NCBI GenBank assembly: GCA_904380375.1
Contig: CAJFID010000018.1
Span: forward strand, 1-64,000
Length of the DNA stretch: 64,000 bases
From: Avimonas intestinalis
GTDB taxonomy: Bacteria > Bacillota > Clostridia > Oscillospirales > Acutalibacteraceae
Reading direction: 5' to 3'
In this document: piece after piece, positions 16,590-24,784 of the stretch
How the letters are laid out: every line of letters starts with the position of its first letter
How positions within the stretch are numbered: the stretch's first letter is position 1
Notes under the pieces: model-generated
The model's database searches: none
What the model was told of the DNA's origin: nothing
What the model saw: only the letters and a program-made list of their open reading frames with translations
Translations under genes and position numbers: made by a program

Positions 16590-17612
16590 ATGCAAAAACG
16601 TCTGGCTCTCCGTTTGACGGAGAGCGCCATCATGCTGGCGTTCGCCACCATCCTGAGCATGATTAAGGTGGTCGACCTGCCCTACGGCGGGAGCATCACG
16701 GCCTTCAGCATGCTCCCCATTATTCTGATCGCCTACCGCTACGGCACGGCGTGGGGATCCTTCACGGCGCTGGCGTTCAGCCTGCTCCAGCTGCTGATGG
16801 GGATGAACAAACTGTCCTACGGCACGTCGGTCTGGGCCGTGGTCATGATCCTGCTGTTCGACTATGTCATCGCCTTCACGGTGCTCGGCCTGGGCGGCGT
16901 GTTCCGCGGCAAGCTGGGCAGCCAGGGGGCGGAGCTCGCGGCCGGCACGGTTCTGGCCTGCGCGCTGCGGTATATCTGCCATGTGATCCCGGGCTGCACG
17001 GTGTGGGCCGGGCTCTCAATCCCCGACACCCAGGCGCTGCTGTACTCGCTGGCCTACAACGCCACCTACATGGTGCCGGAAACCCTGGTGACGGTGATCG
17101 GCGCGGTCTACCTCTGCCGGGCGCTGGACTTCCGCAGCGAATCGATCACCCGCGCCGCGCCCCAGGCCAAAAAGCCCGACCCGGCGATCCTCCTCTCGGG
17201 GCTGGGCAAAGCGGCGCTCGCCATCGCGGCGGTGTTTGATATCCAGCACATCGCCGTCCGGCTGCAAAACCCGGAAACCGGCGATTTCGATATCACCGGC
17301 ATCACCCAGGCCAACTGGGGGCTGGTGGCGGCGGTGACGGTGATCGGCATCGCGCTGTTCGTCCTGCTCTCCTGGCTGGCCTCCCGCGTGCCGGCGGACA
17401 ACGGCACCGACCTCAAGGGCTTTTTCCGCTCCCTGCCCTTTATCGGGGTGGTCGCCGCGGCGGCGTTTGATGTGGCGTTTATTGTCCTGACCTTCCGGGA
17501 GGGCGCCCCCGACGCCGAAGGCTGGACGCAGATTGTCCTCGTGACCCTCTGCGTGCTGGCGGCGGCCGGCTTCCTCGTCTTCCGGAACCGGGCCAAGCGG
17601 CAGGCGCGGTAA
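16590..17612 (+). CDS. thiT: Thiamine ECF transporter S component ThiT with C-terminal membrane extension
   Basis: The first 190 residues match ThiT (YuaJ): M-L-P-I-I-L-I-A-Y-R-Y-G, N-K-L-S-Y-G-T-S-V-W-A, R-Y-I-C-H-V-I-P-G and Y-S-L-A-Y-N-A-T-Y-M-V-P-E. ThiT binds thiamine and works with the EcfT/EcfA module encoded elsewhere. ATG 16590 lies about 9 nt after AAAGGGG; an upstream in-frame ATG lies inside the terminator and is rejected. The TPP riboswitch confirms the substrate class. The product has 340 residues against the family's 190 or so: residues about 200-340 add a linker and roughly four more hydrophobic segments of unknown role. Confidence 0.92.
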   Translation: MQKRLALRLTESAIMLAFATILSMIKVVDLPYGGSITAFSMLPIILIAYRYGTAWGSFTALAFSLLQLLMGMNKLSYGTSVWAVVMILLFDYVIAFTVLGLGGVFRGKLGSQGAELAAGTVLACALRYICHVIPGCTVWAGLSIPDTQALLYSLAYNATYMVPETLVTVIGAVYLCRALDFRSESITRAAPQAKKPDPAILLSGLGKAALAIAAVFDIQHIAVRLQNPETGDFDITGITQANWGLVAAVTVIGIALFVLLSWLASRVPADNGTDLKGFFRSLPFIGVVAAAAFDVAFIVLTFREGAPDAEGWTQIVLVTLCVLAAAGFLVFRNRAKRQAR

Positions 17613-17650
17613 GCGGCCGATGCCCGGCGCCGCCTATAAAGCAAAAGCAC

Positions 17651-17694
17651 AAACCCGGCCCTTCCGCCTTGACGGGCGGAAGGGCCGGGTTTTT
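17651..17694 (+). terminator. Terminator of thiT
   Basis: An 18-bp stem (17651-17668 with 17674-17691) closes a 5-nt loop and ends in a T-run. It lies 38 nt after the thiT stop. Confidence 0.9.
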
Positions 17695-17804
17695 CGCGCC
17701 TCCCGGACCGCCACATCCCGGCGGGCGGGACAGACCGTGGGGAGGTTTACGGCGTTGCCGGGCAGGCCAGCACTTAAAAATTTTTGCTTTCCGCGATTTT
17801 CCTC

Positions 17805-17847
17805 TTGACAACCCGGGTCTACTGTGTATATACTATATGTACAGTAG
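17805..17847 (+). promoter_or_regulatory. Promoter and operator of the YtrA-type operon
   Basis: TTGACA (17805-17810) and TATACT (17829-17834) are 18 bp apart. Overlapping the -10 box is a 29-bp imperfect palindrome (17819-17847) whose outer arms, CTACTGT and ACAGTAG, match perfectly; 12 of 14 positions pair overall. This position fits autorepression by the GntR-family product encoded directly downstream. Confidence 0.8.
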
Positions 17848-17865
17848 ATACACGGAGGGGACGCT

Positions 17866-18273
17866 TTGAACATCATCATCCGCAACACCGGAGAAGCCCC
17901 GATCTACGAGCAAATCGTCATCCAGATCAAGAACGCCATCCTCTCGGGGGAGCTGGCCGAGGGAGAGCCCCTCCCCTCCATCCGCCTGCTGGCCAAAGAG
18001 CTGCGGATCAGCGTCATCACAACCAAGCGGGCGTATGAGGAATTGGAGAGGGACGGCTTCATTGTCACGATGTCCGGCAAAGGGAGCTTTGTCGCCCCGC
18101 AGAATCTGGAGCTTCTCCGGGAAGAGCAGCGCCGGGCGCTTGAGCAGCACCTGACGCAGGCGGTGGCCGCCGCGAAAGCGGCCGGGGTCGGCCGGCAGGA
18201 GCTGATGGAGCTGCTCGCGCTGCTGTATGAAGACGAGCCGGAGGAGGACGGCGGGGGCTTCCCGCAGGGCTAA
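17866..18273 (+). CDS. GntR-family transcriptional regulator, YtrA subfamily
   Basis: This 135-residue protein has an N-terminal GntR winged helix (residues 1-72: P-I-Y-E-Q-I-V-I-Q-I-K, L-P-S-I-R-L-L-A-K-E-L, G-K-G-S-F-V) and a short helical C-terminal region without a ligand domain, as in YtrA repressors. It starts with TTG at 17866, about 7 nt after GGAGG. YtrA proteins usually repress their own ABC transporter operon and respond to cell-envelope stress; here an ABC ATPase and an ABC-2 permease follow on the same strand. The acidic C-terminal tail (E-D-E-P-E-E-D-G) is not conserved in function that I know of. Confidence 0.92.
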   Translation: MNIIIRNTGEAPIYEQIVIQIKNAILSGELAEGEPLPSIRLLAKELRISVITTKRAYEELERDGFIVTMSGKGSFVAPQNLELLREEQRRALEQHLTQAVAAAKAAGVGRQELMELLALLYEDEPEEDGGGFPQG

Positions 18274-18339
18274 CCCATTTTCCCTCAGGAGGCGGCCACG
18301 GCACATCCCCGCCCATCCGCAAGCGGCTATCGTTGAGAA

Positions 18340-18391
18340 AAGCCCTCCCCCCCGCCGGCGCCGGCTGGCCGGCCGCAAGGACGGAGGGCTT
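18340..18391 (+). other. Long-loop hairpin between regulator and ABC ATPase genes
   Basis: AAGCCCTCC (about 18340-18348) can pair with GGAGGGCTT (18383-18391) around a GC-rich inner hairpin. The T content after it is weak, so an attenuator is possible and a true terminator less so. Confidence 0.35.
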
Positions 18392-18487
18392 GGTTCGGTG
18401 CGCCAATTTTGCCTCTTCGTGCGCTGCGCTGCCCACCGCTTGCCGGGCTGCACACACCATCCGCATAAAACAGAGAGGAGAATCCCC

Positions 18488-19369
18488 ATGTCTTTCACCC
18501 AGCCTGTCATTGAAATCCAGGGCCTGCGCAAGGAATACGCCGGGTTTTGCCTTCAGGATCTCAACCTGACCATTGAGGACGGCACCATCACCGGCCTGGT
18601 CGGCGCCAACGGCGCGGGGAAAAGCACCACGCTGAAGCTCATCCTCAACCTGATCCGCCGGGATGCGGGATCCATCCGGATTTTCGGGATGGACAACAGG
18701 GAAATGGAACGGGAGATCAAGGCGCAGATCGGGGTCGTGTTTGACGAGCCCTGCTTCCACGAGATCCTCACCCCCCGGCAGATCAGCGGGTACATGGGCG
18801 CCCTTTACGCCGGCTGGGATCCCGCCTGCTTTACCAGGCTGCTGGACCGCTTCTCCCTGCCCGCGGCCAAGGTAGTCAAGGAATTTTCCCGCGGGATGAA
18901 GATGAAGCTGGCGATCGCGGCTGCCATGGCCCACCATCCCCGCCTGCTCCTGCTTGACGAGCCCACCAGCGGGCTGGATCCGCTGGTGCGGGACGAAATC
19001 CTCGATATGTTCCTGGAGTTCCTCCAGGACGAGCACCACGCCATCGTCCTGTCCTCCCACATTACCAGCGACCTTGAGAAGGTGGCGGACACCATCGCCC
19101 TGATCGACCAGGGGAAGCTGCTTTTCCACGAGGAAAAGGACCTTCTCCGGGAGCAGTACGTCCTCCTCAAGGGCAGCGCCGCCCAGCTTGCCAAGCTTGA
19201 CCAAAACCTGCTGATCGGGGTGCGCACCAACGAATACGGGTTTGAGGCGCTGGCCAAAAGCCGCCGCCAGGCCGTTTACGCCGGGCTGTCCGCCGAGCGG
19301 CCCACGATTGAGGATATCCTGTTGTTTTTTACCCGCGCATCCCGGGCCGGGGCAAATTCCGGCCTGTGA
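18488..19369 (+). CDS. ABC transporter ATP-binding protein
   Basis: This 293-residue ATPase of the ABC-2 exporter type has Walker A G-A-N-G-A-G-K-S-T (39-47), Walker B L-L-L-L-D-E-P-T-S-G-L-D and H-loop L-S-S-H-I. The signature loop is F-S-R-G-M-K, a variant common in this group in place of L-S-G-G-Q. ATG 18488 follows GAGAGGAG at normal spacing. The following gene encodes a membrane permease, so the pair should form an efflux or envelope-stress pump regulated by the YtrA-like repressor. The transported substrate is unknown. Confidence 0.93.
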   Translation: MSFTQPVIEIQGLRKEYAGFCLQDLNLTIEDGTITGLVGANGAGKSTTLKLILNLIRRDAGSIRIFGMDNREMEREIKAQIGVVFDEPCFHEILTPRQISGYMGALYAGWDPACFTRLLDRFSLPAAKVVKEFSRGMKMKLAIAAAMAHHPRLLLLDEPTSGLDPLVRDEILDMFLEFLQDEHHAIVLSSHITSDLEKVADTIALIDQGKLLFHEEKDLLREQYVLLKGSAAQLAKLDQNLLIGVRTNEYGFEALAKSRRQAVYAGLSAERPTIEDILLFFTRASRAGANSGL

Positions 19370-19385
19370 AAGGAGTGAGCCAACC

Positions 19386-20045
19386 ATGAACGAGATCCTG
19401 GGGCTGATGAAAAAGGACTGGGCGCTGATGAAAAAGCAGATGCGCCTGATGGCGGTGTATCTCGTCGTCCTTTTCGGCCTGTTTGCCTTCGCCGCGGACG
19501 GCACGCTTTTTCTGTCCTCGTTTTTTTCCGTCCTGCTCTTCCTGATGGCGACCAACTGCTTCGCCTACGACGAGCAGGTCAACTTTGGCAAGCTGCTTGC
19601 CGCCTCCCCTGTCCCGCCCGGCCGCATCGTGCTTTCCCGGTACCTGCTCACCCTCCTGGTCGGCGCGGCGGGGAGCGCGGCGCTCGCGCTGCTCAACCTC
19701 CTGTTTGCCCGCCTTTTTGATCGGGATATCTTCCGGCCGGAAAACGTCCTGGCGGCTTTCCTGACCAGCATGGCGCTTGCGCTGCTGATGGTATCCATCC
19801 TTTTCCCCCTGTTTTATAAATTCGGGGTCAACAAAAGCCGGCTGATGATCCTGCTGGTCTGTGCCATACCCATAGCAGCCGTGGCGCTGCTGAAATTCCT
19901 GGTCCCCGAAACCGTGTGGCAGGGGCTGACCATGCCGCCTTTCCTCCTAACCGCCCTCCCCTACCTCCTGGCGCTGTTTTTGCTGCTGTGCCTGGCCGCT
20001 TCCATCCGGATTTCAATCGGGATCCTGCGCCGCACGGAGTATTGA
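19386..20045 (+). CDS. ABC-2 transporter permease
   Basis: This 219-residue protein has about six hydrophobic segments and the N-terminal pattern M-N-E-I-L-G-L-M-K-K-D-W of the ABC-2 permease family. It begins 16 nt after the ATPase stop with GAAAGGAG upstream. A charged motif after the second membrane span (A-Y-D-E-Q-V-N-F-G-K-L-L-A-A-S-P-V) is the coupling region typical of these permeases. It should dimerise and be driven by the preceding ATPase. It is the last gene before the terminator at 20162. Confidence 0.88.
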   Translation: MNEILGLMKKDWALMKKQMRLMAVYLVVLFGLFAFAADGTLFLSSFFSVLLFLMATNCFAYDEQVNFGKLLAASPVPPGRIVLSRYLLTLLVGAAGSAALALLNLLFARLFDRDIFRPENVLAAFLTSMALALLMVSILFPLFYKFGVNKSRLMILLVCAIPIAAVALLKFLVPETVWQGLTMPPFLLTALPYLLALFLLLCLAASIRISIGILRRTEY

Positions 20046-20161
20046 CCCATGGCCAGCCGGCACGGGATGCCGGAACATTCCCGCCCCCGTGCCAGGGGAG
20101 CATCGGCTTGCGCCGCCGGGGCGCAAAAGCCGGGGCACGGAACGGCCCATAAGCAAAGTTA

Positions 20162-20197
20162 GGGCTCGCTGCACATCTTTTGCAGCGAGCCCTTTTT
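20162..20197 (+). terminator. Terminator of the ABC operon
   Basis: GGGCTCGCTGCA (20162-20173) pairs with TGCAGCGAGCCC (20181-20192), followed by five T residues. It lies between converging genes; only the plus-strand side has a good T-run. Confidence 0.9.
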
Positions 20198-20218
20198 CCG
20201 TATATTTTTCCCGGCAGC

Positions 20219-21028
20219 CTATTCCTCCGCGCCGATCAGTGCGATCAGCGCGTCGGGGAGGGGGTAGATGCTGCGGAAGCCGGCGGCAATCTTCAGGTCG
20301 CTGTACACGCTCAGGTGGAAGGTCAGCCCATTGGCGCAGCGCAGGGTCATCATGGTGTCCCAGGCGGTCTGCTCCATGCGTGTACGCAGGGAATCGGCAT
20401 CGGCCGCGGGCGACAGGGAGGAGAACAGCTCCTCAAACGAAGCAAGCTCCTCGTTGCCCCGCAGCAGGCGGGACCAGCCGCCGGTGCTGCCGTAGCAGTC
20501 CACCCCCTCCAGCTCGGTGCCGTCTGTGAGGACGTCTAGGATTTCCTTCCCGGTATGGGCGGCGCCGTCCGAAAAATAGCAAAAACGGTACAGCGCAATT
20601 TCGCCGTCCCGCTGCACCGCCAGCAGGGCGCGGGTATCCGCCTCGCGCAGGCGGTAAAGGACCGCGCCCGCCCAATCCCCCTGCGTTAGGGCGGCGACCT
20701 CCTGCCCGCAGTCTGCCTGCGTCAGCGTCTGGGAAAGGCCCAGCGCGGTGATTTCCTCTTCCTCTTCGATTTTCTCGTAAGTTAGGCCCTCAAATTCCAA
20801 TAGGGTACGGCCGGGGAGCCCCTGGGGCTGCACCGCCTGGTAAACCAGGATGCCGGCCAGCAGCGTCAACAGGAGCGCCGCCGTCCCGACCGCCGCCCCG
20901 ATCAGCTGCCGCCGGGCGGACGCCGCTTCCTCCCGGCGGCGCTCCTGCGCACCGGCCCCTTTTTTGGATGGAATATACGGGGCGGCCTCTTCCGGCTGGC
21001 GGAAAGCGGTTTTCTTCTCTTCCTGCAT
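20219..21028 (-). CDS. Hypothetical protein with one transmembrane helix
   Basis: This 269-residue protein is not recognised. ATG 21028 follows GGAGGAAGAGGAACA. The first 47 or so residues are charged and cytoplasmic-looking, then one membrane helix (I-G-A-A-V-G-T-A-A-L-L-L-T-L-L-A-G-I-L-V) leads to an extracellular domain of about 200 residues with acidic stretches (Y-E-K-I-E-E-E-E-E-I-T) and two Cys in the middle part (D-C-G-Q-E and V-D-C-Y-G). This bitopic layout is seen in anti-sigma factors and envelope proteins, but no zinc-binding anti-sigma motif is visible. It stands alone between the ABC operon and the rplQ terminator. Confidence 0.7.
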   Translation of the reverse strand: MQEEKKTAFRQPEEAAPYIPSKKGAGAQERRREEAASARRQLIGAAVGTAALLLTLLAGILVYQAVQPQGLPGRTLLEFEGLTYEKIEEEEEITALGLSQTLTQADCGQEVAALTQGDWAGAVLYRLREADTRALLAVQRDGEIALYRFCYFSDGAAHTGKEILDVLTDGTELEGVDCYGSTGGWSRLLRGNEELASFEELFSSLSPAADADSLRTRMEQTAWDTMMTLRCANGLTFHLSVYSDLKIAAGFRSIYPLPDALIALIGAEE

Positions 21029-21197
21029 TGTTCCTCTTCCTCCCGCGCTCTGTGCGCCCGCCGGATTCTTGGCGGGTGCATCCGCAGCCAGTATAGCACA
21101 TTTCCCCGGCGTCTGCCATCCCCGGGCGCTTTTTCCGGAAGCCGTCCCCTGCGTATCCGTTGGATGGTTTTTCCCGGCTGTGGGCAATCTTTCGCCG

Positions 21198-21232
21198 AAA
21201 AAAGGTGCGGCGCTTGGCAGCGCCGCACCTTT
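21198..21232 (-). terminator. Terminator of the ribosomal protein operon
   Basis: A 13-bp GC-rich stem (AAAGGTGCGGCGC with GCGCCGCACCTTT) is followed on the minus strand by a T-run (21203-21198). It lies about 60 nt past the rplQ stop. Confidence 0.88.
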
Positions 21233-21295
21233 GGCATTTTGGGGGATTGCTGAAACTTTTCCGGGCATGGCGGCGCGTTTGCCGCCCGGCCCCGT

Positions 21296-21637
21296 TTATT
21301 TCAGTTCAATAATCGCCATCTCGGCAGCGTCGCCGCGGCGGGCGCCGGTCTTGACGATCCGGGTGTAGCCACCGTTGCAGTCCGCGTATTTCGGCGCGAT
21401 CTCATCAAACAGCTTCTTAGCTACGCTCTCCTTGGTGATGAAGGAGAAGACCAGGCGCTTGTTGGCCAGCGTCGGGTTCTTCGCAATCGTAATCATCTTT
21501 TCGGTCAGGGAACGCACCTCTTTGGCGCGGGTGACCGTGGTTTCAATGCGGCCCTTCTCAAGCAGGAAGGTCACCATCGCTCGGAGCATGGCGGTGCGGT
21601 GGGCCGTGGGGCGGCCGAGCTTTCTGGTTCCGGGCAT
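21296..21637 (-). CDS. rplQ: 50S ribosomal protein L17
   Basis: The 113 residues match bacterial L17, starting M-P-G-T-R-K-L-G-R-P-T-A-H-R with the family's conserved A-M-L-R-A-M-V-T-F-L-L-E-K-G-R-I-E-T-T, which packs at the peptide exit tunnel region. The length is normal. It is the last gene of the long ribosomal cluster, 116 nt downstream of rpoA, and is followed by the operon terminator. Confidence 0.97.
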   Translation of the reverse strand: MPGTRKLGRPTAHRTAMLRAMVTFLLEKGRIETTVTRAKEVRSLTEKMITIAKNPTLANKRLVFSFITKESVAKKLFDEIAPKYADCNGGYTRIVKTGARRGDAAEMAIIELK

Positions 21638-21753
21638 ATGAATTCACTCCTTTTCCTCCGGTTTACACCGCGTGCGGGACAACCGGAATTCTGGGTAATT
21701 ATCCAAACAATAGGGCGCCGGCGCAGGGAGCGCCGCTCCCTTGACAGAAGAGG

Positions 21754-22707
21754 CTACTCCTCGTCCGAATGCAGGCTGAAGCCCAGCGACGCCAGCTTGT
21801 TCACGACTTCCTCCAGCGACTTGCGGCCGAGGTTGCGGACCTTCATCATGTCGTCCTCCGACTTGTTGATCAGGTCCTCCACGGTGTTGATGCCCGCGCG
21901 CTTGAGGCAGTTGAAGGAACGGACCGACAGGTCGAGCTCCTCAATCGTCATTTCCAAGACCTTTTCCTTGCCCTTGTCATCCTTTTCCACCATGATGGAA
22001 TCGCCGGCATAAGTTTCACCGGAGAGATCCACAAACAGGTTCAGATGCTCGGTCAGCACTTTCGCGCCCAGGGAAACGGCCTCTTTGGCGGAAATCGTCC
22101 CGTTGGTCCACACCTCAAGGGTCAGCTTATCGTAATCGGTAATCTGCCCCACGCGGGTATTTTCCACGGTATAGTTTACCTTTACCACCGGGGTATAGAT
22201 CGAGTCCACCGGGATCACGCCGATCACGGGGTTCAGCAGCTGCTTGTTCCGGTCCGCCGGGACATAGCCGCGCCCCTTATCAAGCGTGATTTCCATATAC
22301 AGCCGAGCGCCGTCGCCTAGCGTCGCGATGTGCATGTCGGGGTTGAGGATCTCTACCTCGCTGTCACATTTAATCGAGCCGGCGTTGACCTCGCCCGCGC
22401 CCTCAGCTTCAATATAAACCACCTTCGGGCCGTCGCCGGCAATTTTGGCGGTAAGCCCTTTAATGTTCAAGATGATTTCGGTTACGTCTTCCTTAACGCC
22501 TTCGATGGTGGAGAATTCATGCAGGATCCCGTCGATCTTCACCGAAGTGACCGCCACGCCAGGCAGCGACGAAAGCAGGACGCGGCGCAGGCTGTTGCCC
22601 AACGTCGTCCCATACCCCCGCTCCAGCGGTTCCACGACGAACTTGCCGTAGGTCCCGTCGGCAGCGGCATCCCCCGCTTCGATTCTGGGCTTTTCGATCT
22701 CAATCAT
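21754..22707 (-). CDS. rpoA: RNA polymerase subunit alpha
   Basis: This 317-residue subunit has the N-terminal dimerisation domain (about 1-228, with G-Y-G-T-T-L-G-N-S-L-R-R-V-L-L-S-S-L-P-G) that nucleates polymerase assembly, a linker, and the C-terminal domain (about 250-310, V-R-N-L-G-R-K-S-L-E-E-V) that contacts UP elements and activators. The length is usual for Firmicutes. It is co-transcribed with the S4, S11 and S13 genes, the classic alpha operon order. Confidence 0.98.
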   Translation of the reverse strand: MIEIEKPRIEAGDAAADGTYGKFVVEPLERGYGTTLGNSLRRVLLSSLPGVAVTSVKIDGILHEFSTIEGVKEDVTEIILNIKGLTAKIAGDGPKVVYIEAEGAGEVNAGSIKCDSEVEILNPDMHIATLGDGARLYMEITLDKGRGYVPADRNKQLLNPVIGVIPVDSIYTPVVKVNYTVENTRVGQITDYDKLTLEVWTNGTISAKEAVSLGAKVLTEHLNLFVDLSGETYAGDSIMVEKDDKGKEKVLEMTIEELDLSVRSFNCLKRAGINTVEDLINKSEDDMMKVRNLGRKSLEEVVNKLASLGFSLHSDEE

Positions 22708-22822
22708 TCGTAAACCCTCCTTATTGAAGGCGGAATTGGAGGGCAGCCGCCGCGGCTAGGCCGCGCGGCCGTCCATTTCCGCGGTGAATGGTCGTGCGGA
22801 GAAAGCATACGCCACTCCGTCC

Positions 22823-23449
22823 TTATTTCGAGTACAACTCGACGATGAGGGTTTCTTCGATCGGCAGATCAATGTCCTCACGGTTGGGCAGGGCCACGAC
22901 CTTCGCTTCAAGGGTTTCACGATTGAGTTCCAGCCACTTCGGGATCGGGCGGGACGAATTCGCCTCCACAATCGCCTTGATCTTTTCCTTCTGGCGGCTG
23001 CCGTCCTTAACCGCGATCACCTGGCCCACCTTGGTCAGGAAGGAGGGGATGTTGACCCTGCGGCCGTTGACGGTATAGTGGCCGTGCAGCACAAGCTGCC
23101 GGGCCTCCGCGCGGGAGCTGGCCAGCCCCAGGCGGTAAATCACGTTATCCAGCCGGGATTCCAGCAGGCGGAGCAGGTTTTCGCCGGTGACGCCCGGCAT
23201 TTTTTCCGCCAGCTCGAAGTAATGGCGGAACTGGCCCTCAAGCACGCCGTAATAGCGGCGGGCGTACTGCTTGGTACGCAGCTGCCGGCCATATTCCGAC
23301 ACCTTCTTGCGGCCCTGGCCATGCTGGCCGGGGGCATAAGCGCGGCGATCCACCGCGCACTTCTTGGAGTAGCAGCGCTCGCCCTTCAAAAACAGTTTCT
23401 GACCTTCGCGGCGGCAGAGTCTGCACACCGGACCGGTATATCTAGCCAT
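22823..23449 (-). CDS. rpsD: 30S ribosomal protein S4 (zinc-binding form)
   Basis: This 208-residue primary 16S-binding protein carries an N-terminal zinc motif, Cys9, Cys12, Cys26 and Cys31 (C-R-L-C ... C-Y-S-K-K-C), the C+ form of S4. The S4 RNA-binding domain (S-R-L-D-N-V-I-Y-R-L-G-L-A ... A-R-Q-L-V-L-H-G-H-Y-T-V-N-G) lies in the middle. S4 nucleates 30S assembly and in many bacteria represses its own alpha operon by binding the mRNA; no such site was assigned here. There is a 115-nt spacer to rpoA. Confidence 0.98.
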   Translation of the reverse strand: MARYTGPVCRLCRREGQKLFLKGERCYSKKCAVDRRAYAPGQHGQGRKKVSEYGRQLRTKQYARRYYGVLEGQFRHYFELAEKMPGVTGENLLRLLESRLDNVIYRLGLASSRAEARQLVLHGHYTVNGRRVNIPSFLTKVGQVIAVKDGSRQKEKIKAIVEANSSRPIPKWLELNRETLEAKVVALPNREDIDLPIEETLIVELYSK

Positions 23450-23480
23450 GTTGGTTGCACCTCCTGATTGCTCTCAATTT

Positions 23481-23888
23481 TTATACGCGTCTTCTCTTGG
23501 GAGGACGGCAGCCGTTGTGGGGAACCGGGGTCACGTCTTTGATCAGGTTGACCTCAAGGCCGGCGGCCTGCAGGGCGCGGATCGCGGCTTCACGGCCGGC
23601 GCCGGGCCCCTTTACGTACACTTCCACGGTCTTCAGGCCGTGTTCCATCGCCGCGCGGGCAGCGGTCTCCGCCGCGGTCTGCGCGGCAAACGGGGTCGAT
23701 TTCCGCGAGCCGCGGAAGCCCAGCTCGCCGGCACTCGCCCAGGAAAGAGCATTGCCCTGCGTGTCGGTGATGGTAACGATGGTATTGTTAAATGTGGACT
23801 GAATATGCGCCGCGCCGCGTTCAATGTTCTTGCGTTCCTTGCGGCGGCGGGTTGCGCCTTTGCGCGCGGCAGTCTTAGCAGCAGCCAT
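23481..23888 (-). CDS. rpsK: 30S ribosomal protein S11
   Basis: The 135 residues have the conserved G-A-A-H-I-Q-S-T-F-N-N-T-I-V-T-I-T-D and the C-terminal basic end D-V-T-P-V-P-H-N-G-C-R-P-P-K-R-R-R-V, close to the mRNA path on the platform. The Ala/Lys-rich N-terminal extension (M-A-A-A-K-T-A-A-R-K-G) is normal for Gram-positive S11. It lies 15 nt after rpsM with an AGGAGG-type site. Confidence 0.98.
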   Translation of the reverse strand: MAAAKTAARKGATRRRKERKNIERGAAHIQSTFNNTIVTITDTQGNALSWASAGELGFRGSRKSTPFAAQTAAETAARAAMEHGLKTVEVYVKGPGAGREAAIRALQAAGLEVNLIKDVTPVPHNGCRPPKRRRV

Positions 23889-23903
23889 TCTTCTACCTCC
23901 TCG

Positions 23904-24272
23904 TTATTTCTTCTTGTTGGCAATGGTCTTCTTGGGACCCTTGCGGGTACGGGCGTTGGTCTTGGAGCGCTGGCCCCGGACCGGAAGGCCCTTGCGGTGA
24001 CGAAGGCCGCGGTAGCTGCCGATTTCAATCAGCCGCTTGATGTCGAACGCGACGTCGCGGCGGAGGTCGCCTTCCACGGTATAGTTGTGGTCAATATACT
24101 CTCTGAGCTTGGAAACATCGTCCTCGGTCAGGTCCCGCACCCGGGTGTCGGGGTTTACGCCGGTCGCCGCGAGGATGTCGTTGGACGATTTGCGGCCGAT
24201 CCCGAAGATGTAGGTCAGGCCGATCTCAATGCGTTTGTCTCTGGGCAGGTCAACACCAGCAATACGCGCCAT
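23904..24272 (-). CDS. rpsM: 30S ribosomal protein S13
   Basis: The 122 residues match S13: M-A-R-I-A-G-V-D-L-P-R-D-K-R-I-E-I-G-L-T, a helix-two-turn-helix, then R-H-R-K-G-L-P-V-R-G-Q-R-S-K-T-N-A-R-T and a lysine-rich tail that reaches the P-site tRNA. S13 also forms a bridge to L5 in the large subunit. The gene follows rpmJ by 95 nt and precedes rpsK. Confidence 0.98.
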   Translation of the reverse strand: MARIAGVDLPRDKRIEIGLTYIFGIGRKSSNDILAATGVNPDTRVRDLTEDDVSKLREYIDHNYTVEGDLRRDVAFDIKRLIEIGSYRGLRHRKGLPVRGQRSKTNARTRKGPKKTIANKKK

Positions 24273-24367
24273 AAATTATCCTTCCTTTCGGTTGCGCCGC
24301 GCTATACGGCGCACTGAATGAGACATGGTCCCCGCACGGGAGAACGCCCGGGCGGGCACGTCGGTCT

Positions 24368-24481
24368 TTAACCCTGACGCTGTTTATGCTTCGGGTTCTC
24401 GCAGATGACCATCACGCGGCCCTTGCGCTTGATGATCTTGCATTTTTCGCAGATTTTCTTGACAGAAGGTCTTACTTTCAT
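24368..24481 (-). CDS. rpmJ: 50S ribosomal protein L36 (zinc-binding form)
   Basis: A 37-residue reading frame lies between infA and rpsM: it begins M-K-V-R-P-S-V-K-K-I-C and ends H-K-Q-R-Q-G. Cys11, Cys14, Cys27 and His32 form the CCCH zinc site of the C+ L36 type. L36 organises the 23S rRNA core near the GTPase-associated region. Its position in the infA-rpmJ-rpsM order is the standard one in Firmicutes. Because of its size it is easily missed by gene callers. Confidence 0.97.
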   Translation of the reverse strand: MKVRPSVKKICEKCKIIKRKGRVMVICENPKHKQRQG

Positions 24482-24562
24482 GAGGAAACCTCCATTCTGC
24501 CGGGACGCGGCGGCCCCGGTACTCAGATACATCCAATCGGATGGCCGGCAGCGGCGGACGGG

Positions 24563-24781
24563 TTACTTTGTCCGCCAGGTGATCCGGCCTTTGGTCAGGT
24601 CGTACGGGGACATTTCCACCGTCACCTTGTCGCCGGGCAGGATCCGGATGAAATTCATCCGCAGCTTGCCGGAAATGTGGGCCAAAATGACATGGCCGTT
24701 CGCGAGCTTCACCTGGAACGTGGCGTTCGGCAAAGCCTCAACGACGGTGCCTTCCAATTCGATAACGTCCGCTTTCGACAT
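24563..24781 (-). CDS. infA: Translation initiation factor IF-1
   Basis: The 72 residues fit the IF-1 OB fold exactly: V-I-E-L-E-G-T-V-V-E-A-L-P-N-A-T-F-Q-V-K-L, G-H-V-I-L-A-H-I-S-G-K-L-R-M-N and D-K-V-T-V-E-M-S-P-Y-D-L-T-K-G-R-I. It binds the 30S A site and helps IF-2 and IF-3. The gene begins 4 nt after the stop of the KOW-domain gene, so the two are probably coupled. Confidence 0.98.
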   Translation of the reverse strand: MSKADVIELEGTVVEALPNATFQVKLANGHVILAHISGKLRMNFIRILPGDKVTVEMSPYDLTKGRITWRTK

Positions 24782-24784
24782 AGG

